A stretch of 9,922 nucleotides of DNA from Simkania sp. (GTDB taxonomy: Bacteria > Chlamydiota > Chlamydiia > Chlamydiales > Simkaniaceae), in the NCBI GenBank assembly GCA_028281425.1, contig JANQJX010000008.1, forward strand, positions 1 to 9,922, written 5' to 3'. Positions within the stretch are counted from its first letter, which is position 1, and each line of letters starts with the position of its first letter. Both the position numbers and the translations under genes were made by a program. Positions 4,364-9,922 of this stretch are shown one piece after another. Under the pieces are notes generated by a model that was not told the DNA's origin, searched no databases, and saw only the letters and a list, made by a program, of their open reading frames with translations.

Positions 4364-5977
4364 ATGGCTAGATCATTTAAACATTTTATCATGATGGCTT
4401 TTGCCTTTCTGCTATTTTTTGTTTCGGATTTAAAAGCTAATAAAATAAGAAGTCAAATCAATCATCTTAATTTTAGCCTTTGGTCTGAGTATACAAAAGT
4501 AGACTTTGACTCTCTTAATCAATTCGAAAAGACAAAAAAGCTTGAAGCTATTTTCCAAGACAAACTTCAATTTATTCAAACTCATTCTATCCGTCGTCTG
4601 ATTGTTAAAATTTTAGACCCCAGTTTGTTTGCTTTTTTTCATCCTGAAAACTTCAATGAAGAAACTCCAGACAATTTTTTTTATTGGGCTTTAAAACTTT
4701 CAAATCATGTTGAAATTGAAGCTCTTTTTGACTCTTCTACCTTTCAGTTCATAGAAAGTTCATTTTTTGAATGTTTAAATGAGTATTACAAGTACTTTAA
4801 AGCCTATTTTCATCAAAATTCCCCTTGGTTTGGATCATTTCAAAACATTATTGAAAAAATGGAATGGATAAGCATCATAAATGAAATCTATAAGTCTCAA
4901 GATAAAAAATCTCCCTTGATTTCTGGAATTACTCTCAACCTTTTAAAAACAGAACATGAAGATGTTATTTATCAAAACCTTATCAATGCATTTGATCAAT
5001 TTCGTTTTTCTGCTATTGCAGAGACAGCGATTCCTGAATGGATTCCTAAAAATTCTTTTTACCCTATGCGTATTGGAATGATTCTTCCTGTAGACAAAAA
5101 AGATCTTGCTTTAGCCAATATAGCTTCATTTCCATTGAATAAAGATCTTCAACTTATCGATAACCCTAAAGAAATTGGAATTCATCTTCCACAAAATTAC
5201 CCTTCTAAACCTCCATACTACTTCCCTCCTTCTTGGCGACCTTGTTCTCATCAAGAACCCCTTTTAAATACGGTTTATCTCAACCTTGGTGATCATCGAT
5301 TGATCCCAATCACCTATCAAAACTATAAAGTTTTACCTAATCCTTTTATTTCTAATACTAAATCGGTCAATAATCTTAGCAACCAATTAAATAGGGCTTT
5401 AAAAGGAGTTCCTTTTATCAAAGGACCCGGTTATATCAGCTGTCTTAAGGGATGTACAGAAGTAAAAGGGATTCATACTTTTTTCCTTACAGGGAGCTCT
5501 AAAGGAAAAGGAAAATTTGTTCCAGGACAGTTTATTGAAATTCGCCCGCCTTATCTTAATGCTCCTACTAAAAAACAAATCAAAAAAATCCATTCCAATC
5601 GAGACATGGAACTTGTTTCTGCTTTTACAACGACGAAAGATCTAAAAAATACAGAATATTTTTTATCCCCCCTTCCAGTCAATTGGACAACACCTGCTTT
5701 TTCACATGCTTTAAAATCGCGCATTTATTTTGTTTTCAATACCAATTACACCCCTAAAGAAGACCAATTTTTAGGAAATTGGTCTCTACGTAACTTCATT
5801 CAGTTTCTCTATAATCAAAAACAAAAACTAGGATTCCTTTTTGATCCTCTTTTCACCAATCTTAACAACCAAAAAACTCTACCTCATAACAATCTCGTTC
5901 TCTATGATTTCTCTTGTATCCCTAATGGAGATCCTTATCCAGAATCAAATTGGAATTTAGGAAACCAAAACCACTAG
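4364..5977 (+). CDS. Exported protein of unknown function (537 residues)
   Basis: I do not recognise a family. The start is taken at the second ATG (4364) because GAAGG at 4351-4355 stands 8 bases ahead of it; the first in-frame ATG (4349) overlaps this site and would add only MKVDY in front. From 4364 the N-terminus is a plain Sec signal peptide: MARSFKH, a hydrophobic core FIMMAFAFLLFFV, and a likely cleavage after Ala25 (SDLKA, then NK). The mature part has no further membrane helix. It is rich in Phe, Tyr, Asn and Lys, with a helical first half (about 30-210) and a Pro/aromatic stretch (about 279-292, YPSKPPYYFPPSWR). The second half looks like beta or mixed structure. Cysteines are few (about 137, 294, 360, 364, 518); 360 and 364 are four residues apart (CLKGC). 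Expected location is the periplasm, outer membrane or outside the cell. It stands alone between divergent DUF378 and a transposase relic, so context gives no role. A host-interaction or envelope protein is possible but unproven. Confidence 0.8.
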   Translation: MARSFKHFIMMAFAFLLFFVSDLKANKIRSQINHLNFSLWSEYTKVDFDSLNQFEKTKKLEAIFQDKLQFIQTHSIRRLIVKILDPSLFAFFHPENFNEETPDNFFYWALKLSNHVEIEALFDSSTFQFIESSFFECLNEYYKYFKAYFHQNSPWFGSFQNIIEKMEWISIINEIYKSQDKKSPLISGITLNLLKTEHEDVIYQNLINAFDQFRFSAIAETAIPEWIPKNSFYPMRIGMILPVDKKDLALANIASFPLNKDLQLIDNPKEIGIHLPQNYPSKPPYYFPPSWRPCSHQEPLLNTVYLNLGDHRLIPITYQNYKVLPNPFISNTKSVNNLSNQLNRALKGVPFIKGPGYISCLKGCTEVKGIHTFFLTGSSKGKGKFVPGQFIEIRPPYLNAPTKKQIKKIHSNRDMELVSAFTTTKDLKNTEYFLSPLPVNWTTPAFSHALKSRIYFVFNTNYTPKEDQFLGNWSLRNFIQFLYNQKQKLGFLFDPLFTNLNNQKTLPHNNLVLYDFSCIPNGDPYPESNWNLGNQNH

Positions 5978-5983
5978 CCAAAC

Positions 5984-6160
5984 CTATATGTCCCTTAATA
6001 AAGGAGTGAAACGAAGTAGATTTGTTATAAAGCCTTTGGGGGTGTTAGCTTTAATGCCTTGTGGCATTAAAGCTAACACCCCATTAAATGTTGTTTCAAT
6101 GCGCCCTCTTCGATACTTCAATATTTTCTCATCCTCGCTCTCAGGGAGAATAACAAATGT
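5984..6160 (-). pseudogene. C-terminal relic of a DDE transposase
   Basis: An uninterrupted minus-strand frame of 58 codons, bounded upstream by a TAA (complement 6161-6163) and ending in TAG (complement 5984-5986), has no start codon with a ribosome binding site. It contains KYRRGRIETTFNGVL, then IKANTPKGFITNLLRF. Arg-x-x-x-Glu within an Ile-Glu-Thr-Thr-Phe context is the usual surrounding of the third catalytic acid in IS4/IS5/IS982-like transposases, and an Ala-Arg-x-x-x-Gly-Phe-Leu-Thr-like stretch often follows before the C-terminus. The two Asp-containing blocks are missing, so this is a tail fragment. A perfect 40-base inverted repeat lies within the frame, which is odd for coding sequence. 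The exact IS family is not determined. Confidence 0.5.
6039..6082. terminator. Perfect 20-bp hairpin downstream of the exported-protein gene
   Basis: GGGGTGTTAGCTTTAATGCC (6039-6058) and its exact reverse complement (6063-6082) enclose the tetraloop TTGT. It lies 62 bases past the stop of the exported-protein gene and about 110 bases before the gat promoter, where a terminator is expected. Neither side carries a T-run (plus strand continues ATTAAATG, minus strand CCCAAAGG), so it is not a textbook intrinsic terminator; it could stall polymerase, stabilise mRNA 3' ends or be an element remnant. Confidence 0.55.
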
Positions 6161-6194
6161 TTAGTGGGCTTACAGAAGAAAAATCAAGTAAAAT

Positions 6195-6223
6195 TTGACT
6201 TTTTATCTTCAAAGGATTAAAAG
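6195..6223 (+). promoter_or_regulatory. Probable promoter of the gatCAB operon
   Basis: TTGACT (6195-6200, five of six matches to the -35 consensus), 17 bases, then TAAAAG (6218-6223, four of six matches to the -10). Transcription would begin near 6230, about 27 bases ahead of the gatC ATG at 6257. No operator-like repeat or tRNA-sensing leader is visible. Confidence 0.5.
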
Positions 6224-6256
6224 TGGTTTTTCCATTTTAATTTGGTGTGTGAAATT

Positions 6257-6553
6257 ATGGTTCAATTTAATGAAGAAACATTAGAATCGCTAGCAAAGCT
6301 TTGTCGCATCAAATGTCCTGAAGTCTTTTTAAATAAACTTCTAAAAAGTTTAAATCAGGTTCTTATCTATTTTGATCAAATAGAAAAAATCGATGTAGAA
6401 GGTGTCCCTACTTGTAACCATGTTTTAGAATCCATGGAAAATGTCATGAGAGAAGATGAAGTAGGAGAAACTCTCGAGACTCAAACATTTCTATCAAATA
6501 GTCCCTCTCATATTGGAGGAATGATTCGTGTCCCTTCCGTGATTCAATTTTAA
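6257..6553 (+). CDS. gatC: Asp/Glu-tRNA amidotransferase subunit C
   Basis: 98 residues; the small structural subunit that wraps between GatA and GatB and stabilises the heterotrimeric amidotransferase. The sequence has the family layout: an N-terminal helix (FNEETLESLAKLCRI), a second helix with the Leu/Phe-rich LNQVLIYFDQIEKIDVEGV block (usual family form: x-Ile-x-x-Leu-Asp-Val), then Pro-Thr, a conserved Met-Arg-Glu-Asp stretch (MENVMREDEV) and the tail Phe-Leu-Ser-Asn-Ser-Pro plus a Val-Pro-Ser-Val-Ile end. The start at ATG 6257 is chosen because the family begins close to this point; GGTG at 6244-6247 is a modest ribosome binding site. In-frame TTG (6242) and GTG (6245) would add four or five residues but have no better site. 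First gene of gatC-gatA-gatB; its stop codon overlaps the gatA ribosome binding site. Confidence 0.92.
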   Translation: MVQFNEETLESLAKLCRIKCPEVFLNKLLKSLNQVLIYFDQIEKIDVEGVPTCNHVLESMENVMREDEVGETLETQTFLSNSPSHIGGMIRVPSVIQF

Positions 6554-6563
6554 GGACTTTTAG

Positions 6564-8033
6564 ATGTATCAAAAAACAGCTCATGCCTTGAAAAAAGGAT
6601 TTATTGAAGGTGAGTTGACAGCATCTCAAATCGCCGCTTATTTTTTAGAAAGAATCCAAGCCTTTGATGAAGACGTCAAAGCTTTTTTAAATATTTTTTC
6701 AGAAAGAATGATGGAAAAAGCAAAAGAGCTTGATCTCAAAAAAGCAAAAGGAGAGCCTATTGGAAAGCTTGCTGGAATTCCTATTGCCATCAAAGATAAT
6801 ATCCATGTTAAAGGAGAAACCACTACCTGTGGCTCTAAATTCCTATCCAACTACAAAGCCCCTTTCGATGCAACAGTAACCCATCTCATTGAAAAAGAAG
6901 ATGGTCTTATTATTGGAAAAACCAATTTAGATGAATTTGCTATGGGTTCTTCTACTGAAAATTCCGCTTTTCAAATCACGCATAATCCATGGAATTTATC
7001 CCATTCCCCAGGAGGATCCTCAGGAGGTTCTGGAGCAGCTGTTGCTGCTAGGCTCTGCCCTCTTTCTCTTGGAAGCGATACAGGAGGATCCATTCGACAA
7101 CCCGCATCATTTACAGGAACAGTTGGATTCAAACCCACTTATGGGAGAGTCTCCCGGTTTGGTTTAGTAGCTTTTGGTTCTTCTCTTGATCAAATTGGCC
7201 CTTTTAGCTCTTCTGTAGAGGATACAGCTCTAGTCATGGAAGTCCTTGGGCATCATTGTAATTTTGATTCAACAAGTTTAAATATCAATCACGAGCCCTA
7301 TCTTGATCACCTTTCAACTCCCGTCCAAGGGAAAAAAATAGGTATCCCTTATAAATTTTTGGAAAAATTTAATGGAAATGCCGCAAAACAATTCCATAAA
7401 GGACTCGATGTTTTCAAAGAACTTGGAATTCAGCTTGTGAATGTCAACATTGATATGATCAATTACTCCATGCCTATCTACTATATTCTGTCGACGGCAG
7501 AAGCCTCGACAAATCTTGCACGATTTGATGGTGTACGTTATGGAATGCGGTCTGAAAAAGCAACATCTATCGACGAAATCTATGATTTCTCTAGAGCAGA
7601 AGGTTTTGGAGATGAAGTTAAACAGCGTATTTTTCTAGGGACATTTGTTCTCTCTTCAGGTCATCAAGATGCTTTTTATAAGAAAGCACAAAAAATTCGC
7701 ACGCTTATCATCCGTGAATTCAAAGCAGCTTTCAAAATTTGTGATTTGATTGCTCTTCCAACAACCCCTACAGCTGCTTTTGAAATTGGAAGTATCCCTG
7801 ATCCCATCCACATGTATTTGCAAGATATCTATACGATTTGCGCAAATCTTGGAGGGCTTCCAGCAATTAGCCTGCCAATAGGTCTTGATCAGGATCAACT
7901 CCCCCATAGTATTCAACTTCTAGGGCCTCAACTTGGAGACAAAAGAGTTCTTAATTTTGCTTATCAACTTGAAAAAACCTTAAACCTTTCAAATTTTATT
8001 CCTCCTCTCTTTGATAAAGAGGTAAAATTATGA
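6564..8033 (+). CDS. gatA: Asp/Glu-tRNA amidotransferase subunit A (amidase)
   Basis: 489 residues, the normal family length. GatA hydrolyses glutamine and passes ammonia to GatB, which amidates Glu-tRNA(Gln) (or Asp-tRNA(Asn)). The amidase-signature triad is intact: Lys77 in GIPIAIKDNI, cis-Ser152 in PGGSSGGSG, and nucleophile Ser176 in SLGSDTGGSIRQPASF; the 24-residue spacing of the two serines is the family value. Further conserved blocks are TNLDEFAMGSSTENSAF (120-136) and GFKPTYGRVSRFGLVAFGSS (188-207), and the C-terminal ALPTTPTAAF segment supports full length. AAGGA at 6552-6556 stands 7 bases before the ATG and overlaps the gatC stop, indicating translational coupling; the gene ends in a 4-base ATGA overlap with gatB. 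Cytosolic. No frameshift or missing residue was seen. Confidence 0.97.
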   Translation: MYQKTAHALKKGFIEGELTASQIAAYFLERIQAFDEDVKAFLNIFSERMMEKAKELDLKKAKGEPIGKLAGIPIAIKDNIHVKGETTTCGSKFLSNYKAPFDATVTHLIEKEDGLIIGKTNLDEFAMGSSTENSAFQITHNPWNLSHSPGGSSGGSGAAVAARLCPLSLGSDTGGSIRQPASFTGTVGFKPTYGRVSRFGLVAFGSSLDQIGPFSSSVEDTALVMEVLGHHCNFDSTSLNINHEPYLDHLSTPVQGKKIGIPYKFLEKFNGNAAKQFHKGLDVFKELGIQLVNVNIDMINYSMPIYYILSTAEASTNLARFDGVRYGMRSEKATSIDEIYDFSRAEGFGDEVKQRIFLGTFVLSSGHQDAFYKKAQKIRTLIIREFKAAFKICDLIALPTTPTAAFEIGSIPDPIHMYLQDIYTICANLGGLPAISLPIGLDQDQLPHSIQLLGPQLGDKRVLNFAYQLEKTLNLSNFIPPLFDKEVKL

Positions 8034-9499
8034 GATACACTCCTTATAAAGATTGGGAAGTGATTGTAGGTCTTGAAATCCATGTTCAACTCAAAACACG
8101 CTCTAAACTTTTTTCCCGTTCTCCTAACCGTTTTGGAGATGAGCCTAACACAAATATCGATATGATCGATACAGGGCAACCAGGTGCCCTGCCAGTTTTA
8201 AACCAAGAAGCTATTGCCAAAGCAGTTCTTTTTGGGCTTGCGATTCAGTCTAAAATTGCTCCGATGAGTAAGTTTGACCGTAAATCTTACTTTTATCCCG
8301 ATTCTCCTCGCAATTTTCAAATCACTCAATATGACAAACCCCTCCTTATCGGAGGAACTGTCATTGCTGATGTTGAAGGACAAACAAAAGAATTTCAAAT
8401 TGACCATGCTCATTTAGAAGACGATGCGGGAATGCTCAAACATTTTTCCGAGTTCGTAGGTATTGACTACAATCGAGCTGGTATTCCCCTCTTAGAAATC
8501 GTATCAACTCCTTGTATGTTCTCTCCTAAAGATGCTTCAAGTTATGCAATGGCTATTAAAGCGATCATGCAATACCTCGATGTTTCAGACTGCAACATGG
8601 AAGAAGGTTCGTTGCGTATTGATACAAATATTTCGGTTCGCCCAAAGGGAGAACAAAAAATGCGCAATAAAAACGAAATTAAAAATCTCAATTCATTTAC
8701 CAATATGGAACTTGCAATTGAAGCGGAAATGAAAAGGCAGGTGAATATCTATCTTGAAAATCCCAATGAAGATTTTAGCAAATGCATTCCTAGTCAAACT
8801 CTCCGTTTTGATGTTGAAAAAAAAGAAACCATTCCTATGCGTTTTAAAGAAGAGGCTAAAGACTACCGTTATTGTCCTGAGCCTAATCTCCCACCGATTT
8901 ATCTTTCTCAAGAATATATCGAAAAATTGCGTCAAGAATTACCTGAACTCCCTCATGAACGTTTTCATCGTTATGTGAATCAACTTAAGCTTAGCAAATA
9001 TAATGCTTCTATTCTTATAAATGATAAATTGCTTGCTGATTATTTTGAAAAAGGGCTTAAAAACACTCCTCATGCTTCTCTCCTTTGCAATTGGATGACA
9101 GTCGAATTTGTGGGTCGCTTTAAAGACATTGATAAGCTTCTTTATCATTCTTCTATTTTACCAGAGCATATTGCAAAACTTGTCAATTTTATTCATGAAA
9201 AAAAGATCACAGGAAGAATTGCAAAAGAAGTTGCAGATATTATGGTTCAAAACCAAGGAAAAGATCCCGAATGCATCATTAATAATAACCCCAATTTTCA
9301 AGCTCTTAATGATGAAAAAATGATTGAAGCTTTTGTCATCCGTGTTCTAGATGAAAATGCTTCTTCTATCGAAGCTTTTAAAAAAGGGAAAGATAAAGCC
9401 TTTAATTTCCTTGTAGGTCAAGTCATGAAATATTCAAAAGGGAAAGCCTCTCCTGAGATTGTTAAAGATATTCTCTTAATAAAACTTGCTGAAAAATAA
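8030..9499 (+). CDS. gatB: Asp/Glu-tRNA amidotransferase subunit B
   Basis: 489 residues, full length. GatB binds the mischarged tRNA, activates the Glu/Asp side chain with ATP and accepts ammonia from GatA. Visible blocks in order: VGLEIHVQLKTRSKLFSRS (13-31), GALPVLN (52-58), KFDRKSYFYPDSPRNFQITQ (81-100), HLEDDAGML (128-136), NRAGIPLLEIVS (148-159), the PET112-type signature MEEGSLRIDTNISVRPKG (190-207), EIKNLNSF (216-223) and DYRYCPEPNLPP (278-289). The helical GatB/YqeY tRNA-binding tail follows, ending VGQVMKYSKGKASPEIVKDI. The 81-100 and 128-138 blocks are close to chlamydial GatB as I remember it and are the main clue to the organism. AAGAGGT at 8017-8023 precedes the ATG by 6 bases; the start overlaps the gatA stop by ATGA. 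With no Gln-tRNA or Asn-tRNA synthetase visible here, whether it serves one or both tRNAs cannot be judged. Confidence 0.97.
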   Translation: MRYTPYKDWEVIVGLEIHVQLKTRSKLFSRSPNRFGDEPNTNIDMIDTGQPGALPVLNQEAIAKAVLFGLAIQSKIAPMSKFDRKSYFYPDSPRNFQITQYDKPLLIGGTVIADVEGQTKEFQIDHAHLEDDAGMLKHFSEFVGIDYNRAGIPLLEIVSTPCMFSPKDASSYAMAIKAIMQYLDVSDCNMEEGSLRIDTNISVRPKGEQKMRNKNEIKNLNSFTNMELAIEAEMKRQVNIYLENPNEDFSKCIPSQTLRFDVEKKETIPMRFKEEAKDYRYCPEPNLPPIYLSQEYIEKLRQELPELPHERFHRYVNQLKLSKYNASILINDKLLADYFEKGLKNTPHASLLCNWMTVEFVGRFKDIDKLLYHSSILPEHIAKLVNFIHEKKITGRIAKEVADIMVQNQGKDPECIINNNPNFQALNDEKMIEAFVIRVLDENASSIEAFKKGKDKAFNFLVGQVMKYSKGKASPEIVKDILLIKLAEK

Positions 9500-9892
9500 A
9501 AAACTCCCTCTTAAATAGGAAAAAAATCATGTTGTGAAAGCAAGTTGGTTGTGCTTGTTTTACTTCTTTTCTCCTTAGAAGAAAAATCTATGATTGATCC
9601 TAAGGTAAAGTAAAATTCTATAGGTATAGTTTTACCCTTTCAACTGTGAAATGCAATAAATAACGCGAGTTGCGGATGAACCAAGGAAATTTTTTAAAGA
9701 TAAGCAATTGAAAATGAACCTCCTTTAAGCTGCAAGCAAGAGGACTTGACCTGATCACTAAAATCCGCTCGAACATGAAAAATAAGCTGATGGAAATGTG
9801 GGATAAAATGTTGTTCAAGAATGCACCTTACGCAAAAGAGCGTTGAAAGATTTTTTTGAAAGGGGGATTTTTTTTCTGATCAAAGGAAAAAA
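9500..9892. other. Spacer after gatB with IS debris
   Basis: No intact gene. The first 100 bases have no convincing intrinsic terminator for gatCAB: AAGCA/TGCTT near 9540 is followed by GTTTTAC and is weak. At 9610-9635, GTAAAA-TT-CTATA and TATAGTTTTAC form a bulged hairpin without a T-run. From 9604 to 9846 lies the transposase relic listed separately. The ribosome binding site of the next gene, AAGGA, is at 9883-9887. A 66-codon minus-strand frame at 9618-9818 is antisense to the relic and is not taken as a gene. Confidence 0.55.
9604..9846 (+). pseudogene. Decayed IS982-like transposase fragment
   Basis: The clear part is the plus-strand frame 9724-9846: FKLQARGLDLITKIRSNMKN and then KLMEMWDKMLFK, ending in a TGA. 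Gly-Leu-x-Leu-Ile-Thr-Lys-Ile-Arg-x-Asn-Met-Lys-Asn is a hallmark stretch of IS982-type transposases just before the C-terminal catalytic Glu region. In a neighbouring frame immediately upstream (9678-9725), EPRKFFKDKQLKMNLL corresponds to the Phe-x-Asp-Lys-Gly-Tyr block with the second catalytic Asp (here Gln-Leu replaces Gly-Tyr). Further left, 9604-9660 gives GKVKFYRYSFTL, like the usual Trp-Phe-Tyr-Gly-Phe-Lys-Leu-His-Leu. At least two frameshifts and several stops separate these pieces; the Ile-Glu-Thr block is missing. Non-functional; family call from remembered motifs. Confidence 0.65.
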
Positions 9893-9922
9893 ATGACTCA
9901 AGAAGAACTGCTAGATATTGAT
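9893..9922 (+). CDS. Start of a further gene, cut by the window edge
   Basis: ATG at 9893 follows AAGGA (9883-9887) with 5 bases between, and the frame stays open to the last base, giving MTQEELLDID. Ten residues are too few to name a product. The position just behind the transposase relic and nearly 400 bases after gatB suggests its own transcription unit. The call rests on the ribosome binding site, the open frame and the tandem orientation. Confidence 0.5.
   Translation, partial: MTQEELLDID

Noticed and set aside
6242..6256. Upstream TTG or GTG start for gatC
   Set aside because: The added residues (MVCEI) have no family counterpart, and ATG at 6257 fits the usual start of GatC and the promoter position.
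9618..9818. 66-codon minus-strand ORF downstream of gatB
   Set aside because: No ribosome binding site and no recognised family. It is antisense to a plus-strand transposase relic that explains the same bases.
1..9922. CRISPR array or defence system
   Set aside because: No regularly spaced short repeats and no cas, restriction or toxin-antitoxin genes. The direct repeats seen are two diverged copies only.

Overview
The window is AT-rich bacterial DNA that most resembles a member of the Chlamydiota outside the genus Chlamydia (an amoeba- or arthropod-associated lineage such as Parachlamydiales or Rhabdochlamydia-like bacteria). The assignment rests mainly on GatB, whose central block (DRKSYFYPDSPRNFQITQY, then HLEDDAGMLKHF) matches my recollection of chlamydial GatB almost word for word. 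It fits with a gatCAB operon, a BrnQ-type amino-acid importer and AT-rich spacers with eroded insertion sequences. The genus cannot be fixed by reading alone.

Layout from left to right. (1) 1-186, minus strand: the wreck of an IS200/IS605-type tnpB, in two frames. (2) 213-1367, minus: brnQ, a branched-chain amino-acid/cation carrier. (3) 1368-2117: 750 bases without an intact gene, holding a diverged direct repeat, several hairpins and a nested inverted repeat. (4) 2118-3491, minus: an SRPBCC domain fused to a TIGR01777-type nucleotide-sugar-epimerase-like protein, preceded by a possible short leader ORF. (5) 3637-3674: a perfect 38-base palindrome. (6) 3774-4028, minus: a DUF378 two-helix membrane protein with a strong promoter, a near-perfect ribosome binding site and a cysteine-rich tail. 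(7) 4364-5977, plus: a 537-residue exported protein of unknown function. (8) 5984-6160, minus: a transposase C-terminal relic that contains a 20-bp perfect hairpin. (9) 6257-9499, plus: gatC-gatA-gatB. (10) 9604-9846, plus: a second, IS982-like transposase relic. (11) 9893-9922: the first ten codons of a further plus-strand gene that leaves the window.

How the genes work together: gatCAB is the one clear functional unit. The three genes are translationally packed (10-base gap, then an ATGA overlap) and encode the amidotransferase that completes Gln-tRNA(Gln), and possibly Asn-tRNA(Asn), in bacteria lacking the cognate synthetase. BrnQ would supply Leu/Ile/Val to a host-dependent cell. The SDR fusion, the DUF378 protein and the exported protein are single transcription units with no evident link to each other.

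I found no convincing new system. The unexplained signal lies in the spacers: three decayed transposase fragments, and a shared inverted-repeat motif (TTGAACTGAAAAATT) on both sides of the SDR gene. The 537-residue exported protein is the largest unrecognised gene.
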